This document shows, piece after piece, positions 25,141 to 32,973 of a stretch of 37,436 nucleotides of DNA. Made by a program: the position numbers and the translations under genes. This DNA comes from Bryobacterales bacterium (GTDB taxonomy: Bacteria; Acidobacteriota; Terriglobia; Bryobacterales; Bryobacteraceae): the NCBI GenBank assembly GCA_016789785.1, contig JAEUQE010000068.1, positions 1 through 37,436 on the forward strand, given 5' to 3'. The notes beneath the pieces were generated by a model. That model was not told the DNA's origin, did no database searches, and saw nothing but the letters and a program-made list of their open reading frames with translations. Position 1 is the stretch's first letter, and each line of letters begins with the position of its first letter.

Positions 25141-27093
25141 ATGAGCAAAATCATTGGTATTGACTTGGGCACCACCAACTCAGTGGTCGCGGTAATGGAA
25201 GGCGGCCAACCGGTGGTCATCCCGAACCAGGAAGGCGGGCGCACGACGCCTTCGGTGGTCGGCTTCACGAAGACGGGCGAGCGGCTGGTGGGCCAGGTGG
25301 CCAAGCGGCAAGCGGTTACCAACCCCGAGAATACCATCTATTCGATCAAGCGCTTCATGGGACGCCGGCACGAAGAGGTCGGGGAAGAGACGAAACTGGT
25401 TCCCTACAAGGTGGTTCGCGGCGACCAGGGCGATGCGCGGGTGGACGCCGTGGGCAAGACGATGTCGCCTCCGGAGATCTCGGCGCACGTGCTGAAGAAG
25501 CTGAAGGATGCGGCGGAAGCCTATCTGGGAGAGAAGGTCACCAAGGCGGTGATCACGGTACCGGCGTACTTCAACGACGCGCAGCGGCAGGCGACCAAGG
25601 ACGCGGGGCAGATCGCGGGCCTGGAGGTGATGCGCATCATCAATGAGCCGACGGCGGCGGCGCTTGCCTATGGTCTGGACAAGAAGAAAGACGAGACCAT
25701 CGCGGTCTTCGATTTCGGTGGCGGCACCTTCGATATCTCGATTCTCGAAGTGGGCGATGGCGTGGTGGAAGTGAAGGCGACCAACGGCGATACGCACCTG
25801 GGCGGCGACAACATTGACCAGCGCATCATTGACTGGATCATCACCGAGTTCAAGCGCGACAACGGCATCGACGTTTCGCGTGACCAGATGGCTCTGCAGC
25901 GGCTGAAGGAAGCGGCCGAAAAGGCGAAGATCGAGCTTTCGTCGATGCTGGAGACCGAGATCAACCTGCCGTTCCTGACCGCGGATGCGACCGGGCCCAA
26001 GCACCTGCAGATGAAGCTGACGCGGTCGCGCTTTGAGCAGATGGTGGACGACATCCTGTCGCGCGCGCTGGAGCCCTGCAAGCGTGCACTTTCGGACTCC
26101 GGCATGACGCCGGCGCAGATTGATGAAGTAGTGATGGTGGGCGGCTCCACGCGCATCCCGAAGGTCGTCTCCATGGTGCGGGAGTTCTTCGGCAAGGAAC
26201 CGAATAAGACTGTGAACCCCGACGAAGTGGTCGCGGTGGGCGCGGCGGTTCAGGGCGGCGTATTGGGCGGCGAAGTGAAGGATGTGCTGCTGCTCGACGT
26301 GACGCCGCTGTCGCTCGGCATTGAGACGCTGGGTGGCGTGTTCACGAAGCTGATTGAGCGCAACACGACGATTCCGACGCGCAAGAGCGAGGTCTTTTCG
26401 ACGGCCTCGGACAACCAGACGTCGGTGGAGATCAAGGTGTACCAGGGCGAGCGCGCGATGGCTCGTGACAACCGCCTGCTGGGTGTGTTCCAGCTGGTCG
26501 GCATCCCGGCGGCGCCACGCGGCGTGCCGCAGGTGGAAGTGACCTTCGATATCGACGCCAACGGCATTCTGAACGTGACGGCGAAGGATCGCGCGACGAA
26601 CAACGAACAGAAGATCACCATCACCTCGTCTTCGGGCTTGAGCAAGGAAGAAGTGGAGAAGATGGCGGGCGATGCGAAGTCGCACGAATCGGATGATCGC
26701 AAGCGCAAGGAAGAGATCGAGGCTCGCAACCGCGCCGATTCCATGGTCTACAACGTGGAGAAGATGTTGAAGGATCACGGCGCGAAGATCAACGAATCGG
26801 ATAAGAAGAACGTCGAGGCGGCGCTTGAAGAGACGAAGAAGGTGATTGCGTCGGGCTCGGTGAGTGAGATCAACACGGCGGTGGACAAGCTGACGCAGGC
26901 TTCGCACAAACTTGCCGAGGCGATGTATGCGGCTTCGGGTTCGGCGGGCCAGCCGGGCGACCCCGGCAGTGCGGGCAGTGGTGGTCCGGGTGGCGCGGGT
27001 CCGGGCGGCGCCGGTCCTGGCGGTAACGGCGGCGCGAAACCGAAGGACAACGTCGTGGACGCCGAGTTCGTTGACGTGGACGATAAGAAGTAA
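25141..27093 (+). CDS. dnaK: Chaperone DnaK (Hsp70)
   Basis: The 650-residue protein begins '[20 protein letters not shown]' and carries every Hsp70 landmark: phosphate-1 'GIDLGTTNS', '[20 protein letters not shown]', phosphate-2 '[11 protein letters not shown]', adenosine '[10 protein letters not shown]', the linker '[19 protein letters not shown]', the beta-sandwich substrate domain and a helical lid. The tail is Gly/Ala-rich and ends '[13 protein letters not shown]'. It binds hydrophobic peptides in the cytoplasm in an ATP-driven cycle with DnaJ. The open frame extends 189 nt upstream, but AGGA precedes the ATG at 25141 and homology starts there. It heads dnaK-dnaJ-hspR; grpE is not in the cluster. 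Confidence 0.99.
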   Translation: MSKIIGIDLGTTNSVVAVMEGGQPVVIPNQEGGRTTPSVVGFTKTGERLVGQVAKRQAVTNPENTIYSIKRFMGRRHEEVGEETKLVPYKVVRGDQGDARVDAVGKTMSPPEISAHVLKKLKDAAEAYLGEKVTKAVITVPAYFNDAQRQATKDAGQIAGLEVMRIINEPTAAALAYGLDKKKDETIAVFDFGGGTFDISILEVGDGVVEVKATNGDTHLGGDNIDQRIIDWIITEFKRDNGIDVSRDQMALQRLKEAAEKAKIELSSMLETEINLPFLTADATGPKHLQMKLTRSRFEQMVDDILSRALEPCKRALSDSGMTPAQIDEVVMVGGSTRIPKVVSMVREFFGKEPNKTVNPDEVVAVGAAVQGGVLGGEVKDVLLLDVTPLSLGIETLGGVFTKLIERNTTIPTRKSEVFSTASDNQTSVEIKVYQGERAMARDNRLLGVFQLVGIPAAPRGVPQVEVTFDIDANGILNVTAKDRATNNEQKITITSSSGLSKEEVEKMAGDAKSHESDDRKRKEEIEARNRADSMVYNVEKMLKDHGAKINESDKKNVEAALEETKKVIASGSVSEINTAVDKLTQASHKLAEAMYAASGSAGQPGDPGSAGSGGPGGAGPGGAGPGGNGGAKPKDNVVDAEFVDVDDKK

Positions 27094-27105
27094 GTAAACA
27101 CACTT

Positions 27106-27138
27106 AGTGGGCACTTTGTAAGTTGCGGAGTGCCCACT
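27106..27138 (+). other. Perfect 10-bp inverted repeat between dnaK and dnaJ
   Basis: AGTGGGCACT (27106-27115) and AGTGCCCACT (27129-27138) form an exact stem with a 13-base loop, 12 nt after the dnaK stop. No T-run follows. It may stop part of the transcripts, protect the dnaK message 3' end, or mark an RNA processing site, giving less DnaJ and HspR than DnaK. Confidence 0.55.
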
Positions 27139-27169
27139 TACCCTTGACTCCGGCAAGGAACTTATTGCG

Positions 27170-28348
27170 ATGCCCTCCAAACACGACTACTACGAAACCC
27201 TCGGTGTACCGCGGAAGGCCTCGCAGGAGGATGTCCGCAAGGCGTACCGGCGGCTTGCTCGGAAGTATCATCCGGATCTGAATCCGGGAGACAAGGCTGC
27301 CGAGGAAAAGTTCAAGAACGTGCAGGAAGCCTACGACGTTCTGAGCGATGACCGCAAGCGCCAGATGTACGACCAGTTCGGATTCTACAGCGAGCAGGGG
27401 TTTCCTGGTGCGGGCGCGGGTCCGCAGCCGGGCGCGGGGCCGAACATGGGTTTTGGCGGGTTCGACTTTTCGGAGTTCTTCGGCGCGGGCGGGCCTGGCG
27501 GAGGACCTGGAGGACCGGGCGGGCCTTCGAACGAAGGCAGTTTCCGCGACCTCTTCAGCAATTTCTTTGGGCGTGGGCGGCAGCAGTCGCATGCGCGGCA
27601 GCCGGAACGGGGCTCGGATCTCGAATACGCACTCAATATCGACTTCTGGCAATCGATTCGCGGGACGCAGGTGCGGCTCACCATCAACCGCCAGGAAGTG
27701 TGCATGTCATGCCATGGCAGCGGCAGCACCGGCGGCTCGTCGACGACGTGTCCGCAATGCAACGGATCGGGCAATGTGAACCAAATGGCCGGGGCGATGC
27801 GCTTCAGCCTGACGTGTCCACGGTGCGGGGGTTCGGGCAAAGCCCGCAATGTCTGCCCTTCGTGCATGGGCGAGGGGCGCATCCCGCAACCGGAATCGGT
27901 GGATGTGCGCATTCCGCCAGGCACGCGGTCGGGCTCGCGGCTGAGGGTCACCGGGAAAGGCAGCGCAGGCGTGATGGGCGCGCCTCCGGGCGACCTCTAC
28001 ATCACGGTGCGGGCCGAGGAGCATCCCTTCTTCCACCGCGATGGCGACAACATCGAGATCAAGATTCCGGTGAGCATTACCGAGGCGGCGCTGGGCGCCA
28101 AGATCGAGGTCCCGACGATCGATGGCCGTGCGATTCTGAAGATCCCGCAAGGCACACAGAACGGCCAGAAGTTCCGGCTGCGGGAAAAAGGCGTGCAGAA
28201 TGCGCGAGCCAACACGCGCGGTGACCAGATTATTGAGGTCGTGCTGCAGGCGCCCAAAGCCAATGATGAACGCACTCGCGAGATCCTGCGCGAGCTTGCG
28301 TCACTCCATCCCGAAGACCCACGCGCCGAAGTCTGGACGCACGTCTGA
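27170..28348 (+). CDS. dnaJ: Chaperone DnaJ (Hsp40, type I)
   Basis: The 392-residue protein has an N-terminal J domain with His34-Pro35-Asp36 in 'YHPDLNPGD', which stimulates the DnaK ATPase. A long Gly/Phe/Pro-rich linker (about residues 80-130) follows. Next come four zinc-finger CxxCxGxG units ([32 protein letters not shown]) around residues 178-240, then the C-terminal substrate-binding domains ('[21 protein letters not shown]', '[15 protein letters not shown]'). All type I features are present. AAGGA lies about 10 nt before the ATG. It follows dnaK by 76 bp and precedes hspR by 16 bp. Confidence 0.98.
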   Translation: MPSKHDYYETLGVPRKASQEDVRKAYRRLARKYHPDLNPGDKAAEEKFKNVQEAYDVLSDDRKRQMYDQFGFYSEQGFPGAGAGPQPGAGPNMGFGGFDFSEFFGAGGPGGGPGGPGGPSNEGSFRDLFSNFFGRGRQQSHARQPERGSDLEYALNIDFWQSIRGTQVRLTINRQEVCMSCHGSGSTGGSSTTCPQCNGSGNVNQMAGAMRFSLTCPRCGGSGKARNVCPSCMGEGRIPQPESVDVRIPPGTRSGSRLRVTGKGSAGVMGAPPGDLYITVRAEEHPFFHRDGDNIEIKIPVSITEAALGAKIEVPTIDGRAILKIPQGTQNGQKFRLREKGVQNARANTRGDQIIEVVLQAPKANDERTREILRELASLHPEDPRAEVWTHV

Positions 28349-28364
28349 GCCCAATAGGTGTTGC

Positions 28365-28790
28365 ATGTCGAAGAAGCGTTCCAAAGGCGTCTACATGATC
28401 AGTTCGGTTGCCGAGCAGTACGGCATCCATCCGCAGACTTTGCGTTTGTATGAGCGCGAAGGGTTGCTGCTGCCTTCGCGCAGTGACGGCAACACGCGGC
28501 TGTACACGGATGAGGATCTGGAACGGCTGGAAGTGATTCTTCAACTGACGCGGGAGTTGGGCGTGAACCTGGCGGGTGTGGAGATCATTCTCAACATGCG
28601 CGAGAAGATGGCGGCGATGCAGCGTCAGATCGAGGAGTTTGTGGCGACGCTGAACCGGGAGATTGTGACGCAGTTTCATCAGCAGCCGGCGGCGCCGGAG
28701 CCCGTGAATTCGCTGATTCCGGTGGCGCGGCCGATGCCGGTTGTGGTTCGTCCGATTAACTCGCAGACGGAGAGGCCGCGGAAGAAGTAA
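28365..28790 (+). CDS. hspR: HspR-type MerR family heat-shock regulator
   Basis: The 141-residue protein opens 'MSKKRSKGVYMISSVAEQYG' and has a MerR helix-turn-helix ('IHPQTLRLYEREGLLLPSRS', 'GNTRLYTDEDLERLEVILQL') followed by the 'ELGVNLAGVEIIL' segment characteristic of HspR rather than other MerR proteins. A coiled coil follows and a Pro-rich, basic tail ends it. HspR represses dnaK operons by binding HAIR sites and usually works with DnaK as co-repressor. ATG 28365 is chosen because the frame upstream overlaps dnaJ and AGGTG lies about 5 nt before it. Position as third gene after dnaK-dnaJ supports the call. Confidence 0.88.
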   Translation: MSKKRSKGVYMISSVAEQYGIHPQTLRLYEREGLLLPSRSDGNTRLYTDEDLERLEVILQLTRELGVNLAGVEIILNMREKMAAMQRQIEEFVATLNREIVTQFHQQPAAPEPVNSLIPVARPMPVVVRPINSQTERPRKK

Positions 28791-28832
28791 GTGGGCGGCG
28801 CAAGCTTCTCCGGGCGCACTGCTGGAAGGCAC

Positions 28833-29651
28833 CTACCCGCTCGCGATCTCCAGGATCGACACCTCAGGCCGGCACAATGCCCTGACATGCTTCGGCGACC
28901 CGAGCCCCCGGGTGATGAACAGTTGGCGTTCGTCCCAGGCGTGAAGCCCCGAAACAAAACGCTTGTCGGACACGGGCGCCCAATCGGGCCGAATTCCGGG
29001 CACACGAGCCTGCCCTCCATGCGTGTGCCCGCTGAGCATCAGAGTCCACGGCATGGCTCTCAGGCGGTCCTTCCCGTCGGGGTTGTGACAAAGCACAATC
29101 GCCCGTTCGGCGGGATCCACTCCGGCAAACGCCGCGTGCGGGTCGAAGCCGCCGGCCCACAGATCCGCCAGTCCTACCAAGCGCATCGATCCGAACCGCG
29201 CACTGCGATTGTGAAGCAGGTGGACACCAGCAGACTGTACCAGATCGCTGAGCTTGTGGATGGACGGCTCGCCGCCGAACCGCGCCAGCCAGCGTCCCCC
29301 ATCGTGGTTGCCGAGTACTGCGAACGCCGGTGCGGTGTCCGCGATCCGGCGCAGCATTCGTCTCAACCCGGGTTCATCGAAACCGGTGGTCGAACTCACG
29401 AAATCTCCCGTCAGGCAGATCACGTCCGGACGCTGAGCCAGCCCCATCTTCAGCCCGCGCTCCAGATCCTCGGCGGCCATTCCGTCGGAGGTGTGAATGT
29501 CGGCGATGTGGAGGATGCGCGTGTGCCGAACCCCAGCCAGCCGGACCTGGGTGTGAGTAAGTTCGAACCAATGCGGTTCCAGGTAACGCACCCACGCACC
29601 CCCAAGCCCGGCGGCGCCAAGGGAGGAAACCAACAGGCGTCTCGTCATCAT
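28833..29651 (-). CDS. Calcineurin-like metallophosphoesterase (YkuE/YaeI-like), exported
   Basis: The 272-residue protein has the dinuclear-metal motif set of this superfamily: Asp51-x-His53 ('ADIHTSDG'), Asp83 ('TGDFV'), Asn115-His116-Asp117 ('GNHDGG'), His189 ('LCHNPDG') and His209-x-His211 ('SGHTHGG'). The N-terminus MMTRRLLVSSLGAAGLGG looks like a Tat-type or signal-anchor sequence, as in YkuE-type enzymes that act on the outer face of the membrane. Substrates of related enzymes include UDP-diacylglucosamine and phosphodiesters; none can be assigned here. It converges on hspR (42 bp gap). Confidence 0.9.
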   Translation of the reverse strand: MMTRRLLVSSLGAAGLGGAWVRYLEPHWFELTHTQVRLAGVRHTRILHIADIHTSDGMAAEDLERGLKMGLAQRPDVICLTGDFVSSTTGFDEPGLRRMLRRIADTAPAFAVLGNHDGGRWLARFGGEPSIHKLSDLVQSAGVHLLHNRSARFGSMRLVGLADLWAGGFDPHAAFAGVDPAERAIVLCHNPDGKDRLRAMPWTLMLSGHTHGGQARVPGIRPDWAPVSDKRFVSGLHAWDERQLFITRGLGSPKHVRALCRPEVSILEIASG

Positions 29652-29792
29652 GAATCACTTTACTACGCAAAGCCCTTCGTGTGCAAGAACGCAATACATT
29701 GCCGGCGGGGGAACAAACCAGACCGCGAGTTCGCGGGTCCGGCAAGACCTGAACCAACCGCTTTCCCCCGACCCAACAGGCTAGAATGTGGG

Positions 29793-30608
29793 GTGGTGGC
29801 TTCCCGCTTCCACATCCTCGGCCCATCCGCGAAGAGCATTCTATCGCCCACCTCAGGCTTCATCGCTGAAGCCGGCTTCACACATTCGCTCAGGCCGGCG
29901 CGGAACCGCCCCTACGCCTGCACCGATCTCTTCGTCCCCAGCATGGACCGCCATGGAGGGCCGCGCATGGCGGATTGGCAGCGTTGGGGACAGTTCACGG
30001 CCTTCACGGACAACGCCGCCGGTATCGCAGTCCTCAGCCTTCTTCCGCAGATTCGCGCGGCCGGATCCACGCGGCGCCAGATACCGGGAATTTTCGCCAA
30101 GCCCGGCGAACACCCGCCCACGGTGGTGACCATCCAAACTGGCAGCAAAGGTATCCTCCACGATCTCGGTTTACTCGTGACGCTCGATCGGCGCACAGGC
30201 TTAAGCGTGAATTTCTCGCTGAACACCCGCATCGACGGCGTCCGCCGCCTCCACGACCTACACTGCGCACCATTTTCCGGAGGGCTGATGGATGCGGCGC
30301 TCGCAGTAATTACTCTCCCCGTCCCCGGCGATCCACTGCACTTACGCGCGACCAAGAGCCTCGGCGCCACCACGCGTCCGGCGGCATGGCGCATCGCTGC
30401 GAATCACGGACACGTCCGCTGGTTCGATCCACCATATCAACAGAAAATCACAGAAAGAATCAGGCAACGCGCCGGCGCGGCAAATCGCCCGTTCGCCGTT
30501 GGCCCGGAGGCATTTCGATGGCTGGCACAACCAATTCTCCAAGCTCACAATCCAACGCCCGGCCCAATCCCGCCGAGATTCTCGCACGTCTCGGAATTGA
30601 CCGTGTAA
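29793..30608 (+). CDS. Degenerate radical-SAM protein of the spore-photoproduct-lyase-like family
   Basis: From GTG 29793 (or 29796) the 271-residue ORF reads like the SPL/Rv2578c radical-SAM family: 'AKSILSPTSGFIAEAGFTHS', 'DWQRWGQFTAFTDNAAG', 'HPPTVVTIQTGSKGILHDLG', 'VNFSLNTRIDGVRRL', 'WFDPPYQQKITERI' and 'FAVGPEAFRW'. The cluster-binding CxxxCxxC that should sit at 39/43/46 reads R39, C43, L46, so only one cysteine remains. The 'TDPYQPxE' block of the family also appears deleted. It cannot bind a normal 4Fe-4S cluster. Either it is a decaying gene with its frame intact or a protein with a non-catalytic role. Its last 91 nt overlap the aldehyde dehydrogenase start. The upstream frame is only antisense to the phosphoesterase. 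Confidence 0.55.
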   Translation: MVASRFHILGPSAKSILSPTSGFIAEAGFTHSLRPARNRPYACTDLFVPSMDRHGGPRMADWQRWGQFTAFTDNAAGIAVLSLLPQIRAAGSTRRQIPGIFAKPGEHPPTVVTIQTGSKGILHDLGLLVTLDRRTGLSVNFSLNTRIDGVRRLHDLHCAPFSGGLMDAALAVITLPVPGDPLHLRATKSLGATTRPAAWRIAANHGHVRWFDPPYQQKITERIRQRAGAANRPFAVGPEAFRWLAQPILQAHNPTPGPIPPRFSHVSELTV

Positions 30609-32083
30609 ATAGCGGCGCCCATGGTTCAGAGTGGATCCGTCAGCCCGGCGGCGAACTTCTGGACTCCATCAATCCCGCCGACGGGTCCATTCTTGCCAGC
30701 GTGCGCATGGCAATCGAGGAAGACTACGACGACGCAACTTATCAGACCGTCAAACTCTTCGATAAGTGGCGCATGCTTCCCGCTCCGCAGCGCGGCCTGA
30801 TTGTACGCGAAATCGGCGACGAGTTACGAAAGGCCAAGGATGATTTAGGCGCCCTGGTCAGTCTCGAAGCCGGCAAGATCCTCGCCGAGGGCCGCGGCGA
30901 GGTGCAGGAGATGATCGACATCGCCGACTTCGCGGTCGGCCTCTCGCGGCAGCTTTACGGCTTGACCATGCACTCCGAACGCCCTGGCCATCGGATGTAC
31001 GAGCAGTGGCATCCTCTCGGGATGGTGGGCGTGATTACGGCTTTTAACTTTCCCGTCGCGGTGTGGGCATGGAATGCGCTGATCGCCGCCGTGTGCGGCA
31101 ACACGGTTCTCTGGAAACCTTCGCTCAAGACGCCACTTACCGCGATCGCTGTTCAGCACTTAGTCAATCGGGTACTGGAGCGCCACGGGTGGAAGGGCAT
31201 TTTCGGGTTGGTGATCGGCACGGACAAGGACGTCAGCCAGCGGCTGCTCGAAGACCGCCGCATCCCCCTTGTAAGTGCGACCGGCTCGTGCCAGATGGGC
31301 CAGCATGTCGCGCAATGGGTGGGCGCGCGCTTTGGACGGACGTTACTTGAGCTGGGCGGCAACAACGGCGTGATCATCATGCCGGATGCCGACCTCGATC
31401 TCGCGTTGCGCGCCGTTCTGTTCGGCGCTGTCGGCACCGCCGGCCAGCGATGCACCACCATCCGGCGCCTGTTCGTGCATCAGAAGATCGCCGAAGGCTT
31501 CGTCAACCGCCTCCAGGAGGCCTACAAGCAAGTGCGCATCGGCGACCCGCTCGACTCCTCGACGCTCATGGGTCCGCTGATCGACGAGCGCGCCATCACG
31601 CGCATGATGGATGGCCTTGGCTTGGTGGAGGCCGCTGGCGGCGATATCGTCTATGGCGGCAAACGCATCAACCGCCCGGGCTACTTCGTCGAGCCCACCA
31701 TCGTTCGCGCCAACCCGAACATGAAGATCATCCGCGAGGAGATATTCGCTCCGATTCTCTATGTCATTGAATTCGAGACGCTCGAGGAAGTGATTCAGTG
31801 GCATAACAACGTTCCGCAAGGACTCAGTTCCGCCATCTTTACCCGCGACTTGATGGCCGCCGAAACGTTTCTCAGCCATCGCGGCTCCGATTGCGGCATC
31901 GCCAACGTGAACATCGGCACTTCCGGGGCCGAGATTGGCGGCGCCTTCGGCGGGGAGAAGGACACCGGCGGAGGGCGCGAGTCGGGCTCGGACTCGTGGA
32001 AAGCGTATATGCGGCGGCAGACCGTGACAATTAACTGGTCCGGCCAGTTGCCGCTCGCACAGGGAATTCGTTTTGATCTGTAA
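30518..32083 (+). CDS. ALDH7-type aldehyde dehydrogenase (probable L-piperidine-6-carboxylate / alpha-aminoadipic semialdehyde dehydrogenase)
   Basis: The 521-residue protein starts at ATG 30518 with GGAGG 8 nt upstream. It has the ALDH catalytic set: Asn177 ('TAFNFPV'), Lys200 ('WKPSLKTPL'), Glu278 ('LLELGGNN') and nucleophile Cys312 ('AGQRCTT'). The C-terminal 'NVNIGTSGAEIGGAFGGEK' and 'GGGRESGSDSWKAYMRRQT' are the hallmark of ALDH7A1/antiquitin enzymes, which oxidise aminoadipic semialdehyde in lysine catabolism with NAD(P)+. A slot in lysine degradation is therefore the best guess, although no other lysine gene is nearby. Cytoplasmic. Confidence 0.93.
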   Translation: MAGTTNSPSSQSNARPNPAEILARLGIDRVNSGAHGSEWIRQPGGELLDSINPADGSILASVRMAIEEDYDDATYQTVKLFDKWRMLPAPQRGLIVREIGDELRKAKDDLGALVSLEAGKILAEGRGEVQEMIDIADFAVGLSRQLYGLTMHSERPGHRMYEQWHPLGMVGVITAFNFPVAVWAWNALIAAVCGNTVLWKPSLKTPLTAIAVQHLVNRVLERHGWKGIFGLVIGTDKDVSQRLLEDRRIPLVSATGSCQMGQHVAQWVGARFGRTLLELGGNNGVIIMPDADLDLALRAVLFGAVGTAGQRCTTIRRLFVHQKIAEGFVNRLQEAYKQVRIGDPLDSSTLMGPLIDERAITRMMDGLGLVEAAGGDIVYGGKRINRPGYFVEPTIVRANPNMKIIREEIFAPILYVIEFETLEEVIQWHNNVPQGLSSAIFTRDLMAAETFLSHRGSDCGIANVNIGTSGAEIGGAFGGEKDTGGGRESGSDSWKAYMRRQTVTINWSGQLPLAQGIRFDL

Positions 32084-32122
32084 GTGGGCATCGTCCTATG
32101 CCCTGGAGAGAGGATTTCGACC

Positions 32123-32926
32123 TTGGCTATCTACACATGCCTTGACATGATTTTTGATTGCCGGGCAGGCAAAGCCGAAGGTTGGCGTTACTTGATCGTC
32201 AACTATGTTCCGGTGATTCGTTGGCTTCTGGCCCACTATTATCCGGACAGGGCCTCCGACATCAAACTGATTGACCGCGTACTCGGAGTGCTCAAGCAAC
32301 CCGCCCATCCGCTTTACACGGCGGAGCATGTGACCGAGCGCCAGTTCATCGCCGCGCTGCGCCAGGAGGTGGTCGCCGCCGTGGAAGGCGAGCGCGCGAG
32401 CACCGCGTCGGACATCCTGCTGGACCTCGATACCCTTACCAAAGCGTTCGAACCACTGACCGCCATGGAGCGCCAATTTGTCTGGCTCGAATCGATGGAC
32501 TGGGACGCCGAGGCGTCGGCCAGGATGATCAACATTGAGGCTTCTACCGTCAGTGCCGCCCGTAGCCGGGCCGGCGAGTTACTCCGCCAGAACCTGGACC
32601 ATTGGACCCAGGGGCTGGTTGGGCGCAACGGGCTCGAGTTGGGACGCCTTGCCGTGGCGGCCAAGGGTGAGCGCTGCATGGACGCGAGGATGTTTCTCGA
32701 CGCCATTGATGGCCGCATTACCTGGAGCCGCAAACACGATCTCGATTTTCATGTCGCCGCCTGCTGGCATTGCGTGGATCATTTCTGCAGGATTCGCGAG
32801 GCCGACTTCGCAATCCGCGAGACCAAGGCGCTTACCGACGACGAGGCGGAACCGCTGCGAGAGATGCTCAACGTGCCGCGCGCGCCACGAAAAGGCGGAC
32901 TGTTCTCCCGGTTGTTAGCCCGCTGA
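32123..32926 (+). CDS. Sigma-70-like protein with C-terminal HxxxCxxC zinc-binding motif
   Basis: TTG 32123 is chosen over GTG 32084 because AGAGAGGA lies 8-9 nt before it, and gives 267 residues. Residues ~10-60 ('GWRYLIVNYVPVIRWLLAHY') look like a diverged sigma region 2 and ~105-160 ('PLTAMERQFVWLESMDWDAE', 'EASTVSAARSRAGELLRQNL') like region 4. The C-terminal part holds His210-x3-Cys214-x2-Cys217 ('HVAACWHCVDHFCRIRE'), the pattern of zinc-containing anti-sigma domains. If real, one polypeptide joins sigma-like and anti-sigma-like parts. Direct DNA or RNA polymerase binding is not certain. It follows the ALDH gene by 39 bp and converges on the radical SAM gene. Confidence 0.6.
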   Translation: MAIYTCLDMIFDCRAGKAEGWRYLIVNYVPVIRWLLAHYYPDRASDIKLIDRVLGVLKQPAHPLYTAEHVTERQFIAALRQEVVAAVEGERASTASDILLDLDTLTKAFEPLTAMERQFVWLESMDWDAEASARMINIEASTVSAARSRAGELLRQNLDHWTQGLVGRNGLELGRLAVAAKGERCMDARMFLDAIDGRITWSRKHDLDFHVAACWHCVDHFCRIREADFAIRETKALTDDEAEPLREMLNVPRAPRKGGLFSRLLAR

Positions 32927-32973
32927 GTGCGGCGTCTCAGAAGTTGAATCGCGTGCGCATTGTGTCACGCTGA

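Noticed and set aside
25180..27180. 666-codon open frame on the minus strand opposite dnaK
   Set aside because: It is His/Arg-rich low-complexity translation of the reverse of dnaK and has no family motif.
28791..29792. Long 5' extension of the SPL-like open frame
   Set aside because: This part is antisense to the metallophosphoesterase; family similarity begins only at about 29793.
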